DNA of 64,000 nucleotides, taken from positions 20,425,458 through 20,489,457 of the forward strand of contig NC_133219.1 of assembly GCF_040436345.1 (NCBI RefSeq), given 5' to 3'. Below the pieces are notes generated by a model. The model had not been told where the DNA came from and ran no database searches. It saw only the letters and a list, made by a program, of their open reading frames with translations. The DNA is from Pagrus major (taxonomy: Eukaryota > Chordata > Actinopteri > Spariformes > Sparidae). Both the position numbers and the translations under genes were made by a program. Shown one piece after another: positions 35,103-47,374 of this stretch (position 1 is the first letter of the stretch; the number at the start of each line of letters is the position of its first letter).

Positions 35103-37135
35103 CTGACGTGTTGGGAAGGAGCACACACACACACACACACACACGCATTTGGACACAGGGTTAAAGGCTTAAAAGCAGTGATGCAGTGTAAAATGTGCAG
35201 AGGAGTATGTGTTTGCAGACTTACAGTGTTTTCTGAGTCCCATTTGGACTGATGCATTCATTTGGTCTCCTAAAATTGGATTTTTATTAAACTTCTCTAG
35301 TCTCTGCTGATACGGAGCTTCCTCCTCCACATTTGTTTTCATTCATTTGCTCAATAATTCGTTCAATAATACTCACAGTCTCAAAGGGCGCCCACATTGT
35401 GAAACACTAAACGAAAACAATATTAGACCCTGAATGTGACTCCTACATGAGCTTTATGAGGGAAAATCCAAAGGTGAAAAAACCTCATGAAAGCAGTGAA
35501 GTCTGTGAGAAGTTTACAGCAGTGGATGTTTTGTGCATTTTTCGAGGAGGCTAACACTGAAGAAATTTATTGGTTTCAGTGGAGAGTTTTATTGTCCCAT
35601 TCTGGCCTAAATGAAGGTTCAGGGGCTTTTCCACACTGACAAAAATAAAATAGTGTGGGAAACGCTGAACAGTTGTAATTCCAGGGCATACAACTGTTCA
35701 AAATCATATCAGCGTTCATACCAACTCTTCTGTTTCACGACAAAAAATATTACTCAGCTGTCAGAAAACCCCTAATTTAAATGCTCTCTGACTCTCTATC
35801 TCTCTTGCCATCTGTTATTTTTTTGTAACTCTGCCTCGCTCTTTCAAACACAATCGCTCTCGACTTGGTATCTGACAGAGGATCTGATATCGGATGCAGC
35901 AGTCTTAAAACCTCCCTACATGAATGCGTCTTGACATTCACCCCGGATAAGCTCCATCACAAGGCGGAGGAGTGAAAGATCCCTGAGCTCACATCTCACC
36001 TTTACAACCTCGTCCTTTTCGTTATAGAATATCAGGCGCGGATTCTTCTCCTCCGATGAATCATATTCCAAGTTGTGGCTACACAGGGAAGCAACGGATC
36101 AAGGGAAACAACAGGTAGGCAGAAATAAAGAGCATTACATCAGTTTTGATATTTTTAGACTCGCTCAACATGATTCTGACTTGGAAGAGGAAGAGTTTTG
36201 GAAAGCTCACAGGGCTGGCACTGGCCTTGGCAACTTGTTTTGTTTATGAAAGAGGTCATGAGAAAATCTGGGGTGTTTTTTGGGGGGGGAATTCATTTCT
36301 TTTCCAGCACAAGGATACTATAAAGCCCAGCGCTCCATGAGAAAATGTTGGAGCTCGGGCATTTTCTTTATGCCTCATCCGACCAAACTGGGAGCCTGCA
36401 GGGATGACGACAGACAGTTGTTAAAACAGCATGACAAATAGCGTTGTGCACGCTTCGTTCTTACGTCTGATTAAAGGTGCCAGAAATAGGTTCCGCAGAA
36501 TACATACTGACATGACAACACTTGGCTTATCATCGTAATCATTTTCCAATTTGCTTCCTGTGTGCTGTCACCGCGTCCCCTGTCGTCTCTTCATGTGTGT
36601 ATCTCATTTCAGACTCTGCACCAATCCCTCACCAAACTGTCACATGTGACATGTGATTGGTTATTTTCACATGTGAACTAAAATGTCATCATGTGAAAAT
36701 ATAATTACGTCACAAGTGATTGGCTTTTTTCATATATGCCAAAAAAACAAGTCAATGTTAATACATTTAATAACATGAAATGAATGAATTTCGACATTTT
36801 CTGACAGTTTCACACGCAATTTCAGATGAGAACTACAGATAAAGTAATTTCCCGTGGGAACTGGACATTTTCTCACGTAACTGGCTTTTTTCATATATGA
36901 ATTTCCAAATTAAAAAAAATTACATTACATGCGCAATCCCTTTTTCCAAACATTTTATGGTCATGACAAGATATGAAGATAACATGTGAAAGTCATCCAT
37001 GTTGTACATATTTCTGTCTGTACTCACCAGCAGTTTACCTCTGGCTATAACAAGCTCTTCTTCAGCCGCTGTGTCGTTGGTAGAGTCTGATGCTCTAACA
37101 GAAAGGGCAAGAGTGAGCACCAAGAAGGCCCACAT
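34959..37135 (-). CDS. selenoe: Fish 15-kDa selenoprotein (Fep15, selenoprotein E), complete, with in-frame TGA = Sec
   Basis: On the minus strand the exons are 37135-37028, 36395-36319, 36078-36000 and 35102-34959. All are GT-AG with matching phases and give 135 residues including Sec43. ATG at 37135 has A at -3 and opens a signal peptide (MWAFLVLTLALSVRA, probable cleavage near residue 15). Exon 2 reads APSLVG-Sec-GIKKMPEL, with TGA at 36377-36375. Exons 3-4 supply the thioredoxin-like half (YHNLEYDSSEEKNPRLIFYN, then KKMKADEISSLLDSHGFYK) typical of the Sep15/SelM family. The protein ends in RDEL, an ER-retention signal. A SECIS-like hairpin follows the stop. Fep15 is known as an ER-resident, fish-restricted Sep15-family member with Sec but no partner cysteine; here the whole conceptual protein contains no Cys. 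Its exact reaction is not established. SELENOM was considered, but its CGGU motif is absent. Confidence 0.93.
35103..35999 (-). other. selenoe: selenoe intron 3
   Basis: A 0.9 kb intron. A CA/TG microsatellite (35122-35144) sits about 20 bases from the exon 4 acceptor. Confidence 0.85.
35122..35144. repeat. CA microsatellite
   Basis: (CA)11-12 in selenoe intron 3, near the exon 4 acceptor. Confidence 0.95.
36000..36078 (-). CDS. selenoe: selenoe exon 3
   Basis: The exon begins after tgtgtag by completing a split Tyr codon. It encodes HNLEYDSSEEKNPRLIFYN and ends DEVVK before gtgaga. Confidence 0.92.
36319..36395 (-). CDS. selenoe: selenoe exon 2 carrying the TGA selenocysteine codon
   Basis: A 77-base exon between catccctgcag and gtatcc. 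Read in the frame fixed by exon 1 (phase 0) and exon 3 (phase 2), it has a single stop-like codon, TGA at 36377-36375, flanked by Gly on both sides. It encodes IKKMPELQHFLMERWAL after the Sec. Frame-continuous translation on both sides shows the TGA is read through rather than terminal. Confidence 0.9.
36396..37027 (-). other. selenoe: selenoe intron 1 with diverged CACATGTGA-type repeats
   Basis: A 0.63 kb intron. From about 36638 to 36905 it carries several imperfect copies of CACATGTGA and of a GGCTTTTTTCATATATG string (36722 and 36882), so part of it is a degenerate local repeat. No further exon is needed, because exons 1 and 2 join in frame. Confidence 0.7.
37028..37135 (-). CDS. selenoe: selenoe exon 1 (signal peptide)
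   Basis: Thirty-six codons from ATG to ARGKLL, ending exactly at a codon boundary before the strong donor gtgagt. It has a hydrophobic signal sequence followed by an acidic stretch (DTAAEEE). Confidence 0.88.
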
Positions 37136-38149
37136 TTTTCTATGACAAATTAAGACCTTTGAGTGCTTTCGCCTAAGTTATCACCAACAATATGTAACCC
37201 TTTAATCCACTTGGATGGTTTTTCTCAAGCTGGACAAGACCATGGCCACCCCTACAGGGGAGCAGTGCCCTCCTGTGTCAGAGTTTTCTTACTGTTTCTT
37301 GCTGTTTTCCTATCAAAAATTCTTTATAATCTGAGAAGTAGGTCACTGGTTAACCAACTTGTCCACATGTAAATTATAACTCTGTTTTATTCTTAGCTAT
37401 TAGGCTGTTTTGTTTTTTTCAACAGCCCCTGGTTTTGTAGTTTATAGTTTCTTCCACATCAGATGTCACTGGGGGTCCACAAAAACCATAGCATCTGTGC
37501 TGTTATCACTTTTTCCCACACAGTTCAATCGCAGGTGGTTGATGGCCACTGAGAGACGTCCACGCTCTCGTAGCTGCTGAAAAGCAAATTTTACCTGAAG
37601 TGGATTTGTACAGGTGTCCTTAAAAGAAAAAAAGAGGGACTTCCCTTTTCTCATAAAAAATATGAAGAAACTTGTGCACTAAAAGAAATCAATTTTGAAT
37701 CTCACTGGATTCCTCATATGTCCGTATTAACTGAGGGAAAATTTCTAACATAAAAAGGCATAAACTTACGGTATGTTAAACAAAACACTGGGCTGAAAGA
37801 TACTACATAGCTAAATCTGTGGGGATAGAGTGCAGGATGCTGATAATTCTGTGTGAGCCCATTTACATACAAGTAGACATGTGATCCGTTGTAAATGTAA
37901 ATATATTGATCAGAGCCACCATGATTTGTAGGCCCTAGAAGTGATGGTAAGTGTATTTTAAAACTGATGACAGCCATGTGTTAATAAGACTATATAAGTG
38001 TTTATGTAATAGACTCATCGACATGTTTATGTAGATTATAAAACAATTGTTATATATTGTTATAAATAAGTTAGTATGTGTATAACAAAGGATTTATTAA
38101 CCCTATTGTTCTCACTTTAGATTCTGTAGCTGCAAAACACTTCTGTTAA

Positions 38150-38500
38150 AGATGCAATAAGTAGTTTGTATATGAGTTTGAGTTGAAAACATTTCAAAAT
38201 AACTAAAACTACAAACAGAATGTGAGAAAAGGGCAATTTTGACATGACTTCATGACATCTACATATTGTGTTGTTGAGATTAACATGCTAACTTCAGTTA
38301 GCCCTGGCCTGTCCGGTCCAAAGCTCATGTGCTAGCAGTGTAAATACTAACGCATCCCTGATGTTCTGAGCTCTGGACCACTAGCTGCTAACTAGCTGAC
38401 AACAGCTACAATTTGCAGCAGTTAGCGGTTACTGTGGTGATATGCTGCCCCCTATTTGTTTGGAGTATGAATTAGACAGCTGGCTGTTGAATTAAGACTT
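38150..38500 (+). repeat. Dispersed repeat copy 2 (GTGCTAGCAGTGT family)
   Basis: Aligns by eye with 3730-4024 over several blocks, including ggtccaaagctcatgtgctagcagtg and cccctatttgtttggagta. Confidence 0.5.
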
Positions 38501-39934
38501 GTATAGTCCTAACACATAATAATGTTAATCCTATAAAGACTTAAAATGGCTTTAGTACCAATTATTCATTTAATCCTAATGCAGAATTTAATCTAATTAT
38601 AACTCCTGTGCCCTGCATAGTTTGGGATTTGGTCAAGGAAAGGTTTGTCCTAGAACATATTTGTTTAGCTTTCACCATTGTATTATTACATCCTAAAGTA
38701 GTTTAGCAGACCAAACCATCAGGCGCATACACACTGTGATAACATCACAAACTTCCAGTTTCTTTCTCTCTCTCTTTCTTTCTTCCTTTACTCGCCGTGT
38801 TGCAGTTGCATGAGAAGCCATGTTTAATTCCATTGTGTACTCATACTGTGTATGAAATCAGACCTCATGACAGCACAGCACATTTGCACTGTGTTAACAC
38901 CCTGGAGGAGGAAAACATCTCTCCCCTCCAAGTTTGTTCCTCTGTGTTGTGAAAAAACAAGTACGTCAGGTCACCACAAGAGGGCGGTCACGCCCGCATG
39001 CAAACTCTCTGGCAGTTTGGCGGGTAAAGTGTACTTCCAAATCCTAGCCACAGACAATTATGTTTCCAACAAAAATAAACCATTCCTGCCTGGAATGCTG
39101 AAGAGAAACCATCTCTCTGTCTCTATCTTTTCCAGACATGGACGTCTGCAGCTCAGAGTCCTGCGCTCGTTCTGTTTGAGATTATGTGTCAAATGGCAGT
39201 AAAACAGTTCCCCTTTTAAAAGGGTTTCTTCCCCTTTGGCAGCCATCATAAATCTGCAGGCTTGAACACTTCTGCTTCACTTTTGCATGTTTGCATTTCG
39301 TACAATGCACTGTATGTTTGCTTCTACAGAACTTAAAAAAGACGAGAGAAAGCACAATGAGCAGTGGGGGTGGGGTGATCTCGCTGTGGCTGACTCCTCT
39401 TTCTATACGTGTGGATGCATACCATATGTGTTCACAATTACAATTCAGCTTACATCACATAGTGCGTGCCAAAAAGGGGGATGTTGTTATTAGTAATCTG
39501 CTGACAAAGGGGAAAACGCAGTCGTTTACAACCGGGATGGAGAAGTAGATGATGAAAACGTTTACAAAATTTTCGAAACTGAGCAACTTTTTCCAGTAGG
39601 AGTTTAGCAAAATGCAACACTTGCAGCTGGCAAAAGATCAAAAGCTAAAACACCTCACTGTAATCCTGCCTCCCTCAGAGAGCTTCTCATAAAGACACAC
39701 ACACTTCCTGTTTCTCCAAAGCACCGGATGCTGCCGACTGGCCAGCGGGATGCTAAGTTTGTGTGTCTGCTCTCTTAAGATGTGTGGCTCCAGTGTCTAT
39801 TTCTCTGTGCTTTCGTCTGGAAATGTATTAGTATGTTTAAGAGGGGAGATAAATAAAAATATGAGTTTGAGTACAAACAGTAATCAGTGTGTCCATATGT
39901 GTGTGTGTTATCTGTCTGGAGCCTCGGGGCAACT

Positions 39935-39948
39935 GGGGGGGGGGGGGG
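39935..39948. repeat. Poly-G run
   Basis: Fourteen consecutive G; its true length may be affected by sequencing error. Confidence 0.9.
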
Positions 39949-41284
39949 CCTGGTGCCTGTCTGCATGCTGCGCTCCGGTCTGCTCATAAAGAAGAGAGGC
40001 AGTGTTGAAAGAAGTGAAGGCCATGTGGAGGGCTTCATTCAATAAGAACACAATGCTAATGAGTGTGCTCCGCTGTGTACTGTACAGTAAGTGGACATAA
40101 CCTTGTGGAGGTTCAAAACTATTTCCTCTACTTGGAAAATTAGTTTGCCCAGCACAAAACAACAAGTCCCAGTGTTTTCTTTGTATTATTATCTCATGTA
40201 GAGCTTCTACTCAGAAAGATAAACTGTTTTTTATGTTAATTTGCAGCATTTGACCGTCAAGATTTGTCTCTCTTGGCTGCGACTCTGGTAATGAGTCCTA
40301 ATGGAGTGAGATGTCTGTGCGTGACAGCAACTGTAAGCAAATTTACAGCTCCAGAGTAAACGAGAACGTCACCGAGTTTGATTTAGCCTTGTGGTTGGCT
40401 TGAACCTACGACCTAAAATAAGTGGCTCCAATTTTCCCCACGCAGGGAGGCCGCAGAAGGCTGTGCGACGCTGCTGGCCTTGGCAGACGATGTGTGTTGC
40501 ACAGGCATGGATGACGAGGATGGTTTGCTGCCAGTGACCTTTTTTTTTTTGCAGTGTCTTTGTAATGTTGATGGTGAAGGTGAGAGACGGTTGCTGCTTT
40601 TTATCAGCATTATGGCCTATTTAGTCAGATTTTGTGGAATGGTATTTAATACAGTATTTGACATCTCTCCTTGGTGGAAGGCCGTAACTTGCTTCATTTA
40701 TTCAGGTACAATGCTGAAGTACAATTTTAAAATCCTACATCAAGCACAGGAGATGCTTTGAATATTTGAATTTTATGCCACTTTATAATTCTACCATACT
40801 TCATATTTAAAGGACGCATATTTTGCTCATTTTCAGGTTCATCATTTTATCTTGGGTCACTACTAGAAAAGATTTATGTGATTGGTGCTCAAAAACACAT
40901 CAGTTATCTTCACTGTGTCCCCCCTCTGTCTGAAACACTCTGTTTTGGCTCCTGTCTCTTTATGGCCGCCCCTCCCGAACACCCAGTCCCCTCTGATTGG
41001 TCAGCTCACACATGCCTGAACCAGCACCGCTAACAACAACAGAGGAGCTGTGCTAAATTAATTATTTTACTCCACTATATCCATTTGACTGCTGCAGTCA
41101 TGACGTACTCTGCAGATTAAGGTTTTACATGCAAAATTAAATTATTATTATTCAGCAACCTAAAATAAAGTAAGCTATAGTTAAAAGTACCTCCTCTTCT
41201 ACCAGCTACAACAACTTATTTTCGACACTTTCAGTGCATTTTGCAGGTAAAACCTTGTTACCTTGTGCTTTTACTTTTACATGC

Positions 41285-41645
41285 AGAACTGTGGGAAATG
41301 CACTTCTTGCCAAGAGTTAGATGAGAAGATTGATATGAATTGGACGTCACTGCACTGGTCAGAAAAAGTCCTGAATATTAACCCACGTCAAACTGTGAAT
41401 TTTTACACTTTGGTGTTTTTATCGATTAAAAAAGGAGACATAATGTGTCTATTTGTGAGCTTTGGATGTGCCGATGGGCATAAAGTGAGCCAGGCTAGCT
41501 GTTTCCCTCTGTTTCCGGTCTTTATGCTAAGCTAACAGGCTGCTGGCTCCAACTTGATATTTATCCGATGTGAAAATGGTATCTTGCTTATCTAACCCCA
41601 GGCAAGACGATGGAAATGTTTAACTATTCCTTTGGGTAAAAGATC
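41285..41645. repeat. Dispersed repeat, inverted half-copies
   Basis: About 41285-41345 (ggaaatgcacttcttgccaa then gatgagaagattgat) is in one orientation. About 41487-41645 (ccggtctttatgctaagcta and onward) is a reverse-oriented copy. The forward family member is at 53225-53350. Confidence 0.5.
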
Positions 41646-43488
41646 TGAATAGTCAATTCACCATCCCAATAATCAGACCTAAGTTGTTTTGTTGTCTAAG
41701 CAATGACCTACTTTCTATTTGCCGTTTTAAATTACACCATGGTTTCTCAACTTGCACCAAGAAGTTTGATCTCTTGAACTGGAGGCCGTTCTTTAGGGTA
41801 CTTGGCATGTGAGTGGTTTTTATGCAGACTTCAGGATGCCTTTCATGAACACAGTATCATGATGCAATTTGCATCCACCCGGCTGAGGGAATAAAGCTTT
41901 TACATTGTTGTTTTAAACACCATCTGGCTCATTAGAAAGGATGATGAAAAACTGATGAAAAGCTGGCTGCAGCAACAATGATAATGACCACTTCTGGACA
42001 GAAAAAAAAAACAAAAAAAAAACAAACCTGCAGAAAATTCTAATAGAATGACCCCAAAACAGAGGATTTTTCGAGTAAACAGTGTCTGACTGGCAAATTT
42101 GGATTTCAGTCGATCTGATTTTTGGGTTGTTACAGTTAAAAAGTATGCTGTAAGCAATTCTTGGACATGAATGATGTGAAAAAAATGTTTGTGCTTTTTT
42201 GGGCGGCCTGTTGACCACTAAGAGTCCTTTTAGTCAGTCTGGGTTGGGCTGCTTTGGTGACACATAGCTGTCAAAGTGTCCTTGGGCAATTCATGGTTTC
42301 CTCACACTCACACGGCATACTGTCTTGTTGCTCACCTCTGACCTCTCCAGAAGGAGGCAAGTCATGAGAGAATTCCCCTGTGGAGGTCAGAAGTATCACA
42401 CTACTGAAGCAGCAACAAACACACAACAGTGTTTATGATTAAGCAAACGAGCGCACATTTTCAAGAATTACAGAGTGACAGCTTGGTGTTTTTGGCACCA
42501 TATGTAGGTCAAGGAGGAACAATTTCACTGACAAAAATCCCAGTGTTTACATTTTTTGAGTGTCATCAAGGCGGATGTGAGGTGGGAAGGGGGCGAAGGC
42601 GGTGGAGGGATCTAGCACTGATGGATGTCCAGTTTCTGGCCACATCAGACGAGCCTGGGGGCAAGCAGACAGCAACTGCTGCTCGCCTCCCTCTAATCTG
42701 TGCCTGGGTAAATCAGAAACACATGGCTCCCCATAATGGCTCCAGTGTTGTCCTGCGAGGCAGAGCGGGGCTGTGAGGGTTGCGTACACACCAGCACACA
42801 CAGCCACGGTGACGGTAAATACACAGCTAACACTTCCCTTCACGTGCCAGTGCACTGCAACCACATGCAGTAAATATATCCTGGCATCCATGTGCAAGTA
42901 AAGGCAACTTCTCCGGCTTAGCTATCAAAGTGTGTCCAACCAAACAGGCTGTGGGGAACAAGGGTGTGAATAATCCCAACCTGTCCTCGGAGTCATGATC
43001 AAGAAAATCTGTTGGAAAAAGGGGGAAATGTTCACTGCAGGCAAAGACGAGTAACTCTGCATCGACATGTGTTTGACTGGTTTTGGAAGAAGACTGAAAA
43101 AAGAAATTGGAGTGAAAGTTTGCGTCTCAAACAACAAAGCTGTTGTAAGCTACAGTTCGTCGGTCACAGACTGATTGTGGGACAGTTGGGGTTCAGTGCA
43201 TAAAAACATAAGCCATCTGCTTATTTTCCTTGGGCCTGGGCAGACATATTCAGTCTTGTGATCATTTTCCGTCCCAATATCTGGAATCAGGCAGCAGCTT
43301 TCTCTCTCTTTCTCTGCTCTCTGTTGGAGTGAGTGAGAAGCAGTAAGGGAAAAAAAACAAAAAAAAAAAAACTTTGGGTCAGCCTGTGGAATTATTTGAA
43401 AGCTGAAACCTCAAGCCACATTATGAAGTCTCGAGTCCCACTTTACTGCACAGATAGCGGATGGACGGGTGTGTGAGGGAATAAAGGA

Positions 43489-43625
43489 CGGGGGGGGGAG
43501 GGGGGGGGGGGGAGGGAGGAGGAGGAGGAAGGAGTGAATGAGGGAGAGGGAAAATAGGCTAACGGAGGAAAAAAACATGAGAGAAGGAGAGAGGGTTTTA
43601 AAAGAAAGAAAGAGGAAGAAAGAAG
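43489..43625. repeat. G-run and purine tract
   Basis: Near-pure G from 43489 to about 43512, then GGA/GAA-rich purines to 43625 with one short break. It could form G-quadruplex or triplex DNA. Confidence 0.8.
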
Positions 43626-45934
43626 CATCTGACTGATCTGCTTTCTATTAGCCATCCAAATCTTCTCCCCTGATACACTCGTTCCGCAGAATTATGCTGA
43701 CAAAGGGGGAAAAATCCAGGGCAATTTGAAGTCCCAGACAACTGTTTGCACACCCCTCCATGTGAAAGAAAAGGGGGAAAAAAAGAGAAAGAAAAGTCTC
43801 CATCTGGATTGAGAGAGTAACTGTGGCTTAATTACATTTATGGCTATTCATATTCATTTGTATTTCCACATTAGCAGTACTTGTCAGGACGAAAACTGTG
43901 TGTGTGTGTCTTCCAGGAGCGAGAATAATGATGCATCAGTAGTTTGAGATGTCACGGATGCAGCAAAGTGGGTTGAAGTAAAGTAAATAGTAGTTTCCCG
44001 TCTCATACATTGACTTGAAGCGGAATACTGATGCTGAGACTTTTCTGACCTAGTTTCAGCACTTCAACAGCTTGTCTGAGTGTCTATTTGGGAGGTCGGC
44101 GTGTTGTGCGGTTGCTCTTAATTTCTGCATTAAGAGCGGCCCTTTTTTTCGATCGGTGCCACTGCAAAAGGGAGTTTCGGGCCTATTATAATGACAGTCT
44201 TAAATCGCAGAGTGAGTAGATGTCACTGGAAATCTATAAACACACATTCGGCGCTGGCGCTGTTTCTCCCTCCCCATCCTGGTTGCGAGCTGACCTCAGT
44301 TCTCAGCGGTTTTGGCTCAAGAAAAGCAACCAGCTCCGTTTCCAGTAAATGTCATTTCATAGTTACTGCATTTCCACGGGGCTGAGAAACAACATTTAAC
44401 GTGTAAGGAGGACTGCAATTAGACAGAGTTTCTCGCAGACAGCGCGTCGACAGGGATAAGAGACAAAACAGCATTCTCAAATCTCCTCTGGCCACGTCTG
44501 ATGCAATGAATCCACCCGGGAAATTAGTGCATTTGAGGAAATCTCGCTGCAACAGACACATTTACGGCGGTTTGAACGCGGGAACAAAAGCTACTTTTTC
44601 CATTGTGAACGTCAAAAACCGCGGACTCTCTGTTACTGTGAGGTTTTTCAAGAAATAATGAACACTGCAAATATTTCAACAATAGGATTTTCAAAACAAA
44701 TAAGGGGATTTACACAGAAAATGTCTTTCTATGGCCACATGAAATCTTGCCTTTGTTTCTTGAGCACATGCATGCTAATACAAGTTGCTTTCCACTGTAG
44801 GCCTCTTACACAATTTCAGCTCAAATAAAGCTTAATCCATTATCCTGAACTTCCATGGGCACCGAAAAAACCACGGTCGAATTAATATTTTCAACCCCTT
44901 TTAAGTGTAACTCGACTCCACTTTCTTTCTGCTTTGCATTGCAGAAAATATTTGTCTTTTTCCCCCTCACTCATAAATTTCTTTCTTCCTCTCCTTGCAG
45001 GGACTGAAATGGCTACCAGATGTGGTTCCAATCTGTTCCCGTTGCCGTGGAAACACAGAGACTGGAATAGGTTTTCTGAGTCCAGGGCTTTTGGCTGACT
45101 CATAGTGCCTGAGTCTTAAAGCCTCGCCGTTTCTATAGACTTGGCACACCGTGGACGCCCAAGCTCCAAGTCATGTTTAGACTGGCAGTCGACATGTCAT
45201 TGAACCCCCTTCCCACACTCCTAACCCTGACTTTTTGACCAAGCTTTGCGTTATCCTGTATAGTCGCCCCTTTGTATTCACTTGTGTTGCAGCGCCAAAG
45301 CGAATTTATGTTTCACGCGTCAACCTTCAATACCAAGTCAATAAAACAAGCAAAATATTACTCTTAGCTAACTGCAGAGGGAATATAAAAAAGGCCAGGC
45401 TCCACAGTCATACACAGGCCTCTCCCACTTAAATTCATTAAAAGGCAACAGGCACAGAAATCCATCACAAGTCACACATATGCTCAATCAACACAGTTTC
45501 TCCTCAAATGCTGCACAGTGGTGACACGCAACGCACATTTCCAGGCTGTGACTTCACCACAACATGTCAAGGATGAAAAGTCAGAGAACATGTGTTGGTA
45601 TGCTCAGCTGAGCGTCTTCTCCATCTGCAGGCTAAGGACGGGCAGATGGAGACAGTTGTATCAACATTCCTCTCCATGCTGGCGGTGAATCAGACTTTGA
45701 GCCATTGTCACATGAAAAATGGGATGATTTTAAGACTCCAGTACGGGGTTTGGCTGATAGTCTGTAAATCAAGTTATAAGGAAGATTGATTTGGAGACAT
45801 CGAGGTTGTGATAGTTGAACCAGGCATAAGACCAGGTCCAAAGCTGGGCCAAAAAAAGAAAGACCTAAACCAGATCAAGCTGTGACCTATTAAAGACTAA
45901 GTCTACAGCCAGTCGTGCTACTCTGAGGTCAACT

Positions 45935-46570
45935 GGTGGTGAATATTGGACCTCTAAGGTATCAAAAAAGTTATTATAATTTAGCCTGTGGGGACCATGA
46001 ATGCCACAACCAAATTTCATATCAGTCCGTTCTATAGCTTTTGAGACATTTTAGCCACAAACATCAACTTCAAGGTGGCCCAAGAGGAAAAGTCAGGGAT
46101 CAAAAAAGTAAAGTAAATATAGTCTGGGGACCATGAATGTCTGTACCAAATGTTGTGTTAAGACGGTCAAGCTCATGGGGAAGCTAGAGGAAAAGGGGCC
46201 TTCCGAAAGTAATCAAGGTTCATCTTCTGAGGGCAAGGAAGTTCGTAAGCATGTTAGCATTTAATAAGCCTAGGGCTAATGGGAATGTCATTAGTTTTGT
46301 AGGTATTGACATTTCAACCACATACATCAACTTCAAGGTGGACCAAGAGGAAAAGTGGATGGCTGGATAAAATATTGTGCCAATCCATCCAATATTTGTT
46401 TGGACATTTCATGAAAATAAAGGTCAAGCTCAGTGTGAAGCTAGAGGAAAAGGGCATTCCAAAAGTGACCATGGTTCATCCTCTGGGGAACAGGAATGTC
46501 TATGCAACAATTCATAGCAATCCATCCAATAGTTTCTGAAATATTGTTCAATGTTGATCTACTCTAGAGA
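45935..46570. repeat. Repeat block with recurring ACCATGAATGTCTGTACCAAAT-type units
   Basis: Imperfect repeats include gggaccatgaatgtctgtac/gggaccatgaatgccacaac and acatcaacttcaaggtgg (46063 and 46325). Others are gaggaaaagtc/gaggaaaagtgg and tccatccaatagtttctga. A related fragment is at 63725-63845. Confidence 0.6.
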
Positions 46571-47374
46571 AAAAAGGTAAGGCATTTCATGTTGAGCAAA
46601 CCTTTCATCAGATGCACATCCATTTGTTGTCAAGGTCATTATAAGGTATATTCAAAATAAGCAAGTCCATGACGAGTCCAAAAGTGAATTATAAATCAGA
46701 CTAAAAGTGTTATAAGACTTTTCAGGACTGCAGAACTTGACACTTGTGTATGAATAACACACATGTACATAGTAAGTAAGTTGACACCAAAAGAGTGGAA
46801 TCCAAACACAGCAGCCTTGCCTTCTGGTTCCAATTACCCATCACATGACCTATCCATCCATCCTCATATCCATCCATTCTTCCTCCTTCATTGCCTTGTG
46901 CCCCAGTCCTGCCATATCCCTCTCCTCCCCGCCAAAGAGGACACATATGCAGCGCGTGATTAACTCCTTAGCACAGACTTTCCACTGTTTTTCCCCCATG
47001 AAAGGAGCTCTTGTCCCCCCATCCTGAAGGAGCCAAATGAACAGGTCCCTGGTTTCCTCCGGCTCTTTGAAGAGCCACTGTGACCGAATGACTCCGGAGG
47101 ACTCCTTTAGCCCAGAGTCACAGGAAAGGGTCAAATATCAATAAGCATTTGAGGGAATCTGTTTGAAGAATACAAAGCCAGATTTATGTGGTGTATTACC
47201 CAATACATTCCTTTTTACCTTTTTGTTGTTCTAGTTGATTGAACGCTGAGAGAAGATGCCATGATGCCCCCATGAGAACGAGTGGGGTGATCAATTAGGA
47301 TGACTGTCATTGTGAATTGATTAAATGAGGACTGATTTTTAGGTTCCGGTTTGACTAGAGCTACATGTATTGCT

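Larger units (their letters stand above)
37136..47374. other. Intergenic region between selenoe and scarf2
   Basis: About 10 kb, with the selenoe promoter side at its left end. No gene was recognised. It holds dispersed repeats (38150-38500, 41285-41645, 45935-46570), a G14 run (39935-39948) and a G-rich/purine tract (43489-43625). About 43640-45200 looks free of recognisable repeats but shows no coding exon. Confidence 0.6.

Noticed and set aside
36319..36395. Reading the exon 2 TGA as a disabling stop (pseudogene)
   Set aside because: All splice sites, phases and downstream codons are intact, and a SECIS hairpin follows the true stop.
34959..37135. Assignment of the selenoprotein to SELENOM or SELENOF (Sep15)
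   Set aside because: The CGGU or CGU redox motif is absent, Sec is flanked by Gly, and the C-terminus is RDEL; this fits Fep15/SELENOE instead.
42429..42897. Overlapping frames of about 115 codons on both strands
   Set aside because: Similar length on both strands with no motif; chance frames in GC-richer intergenic DNA.
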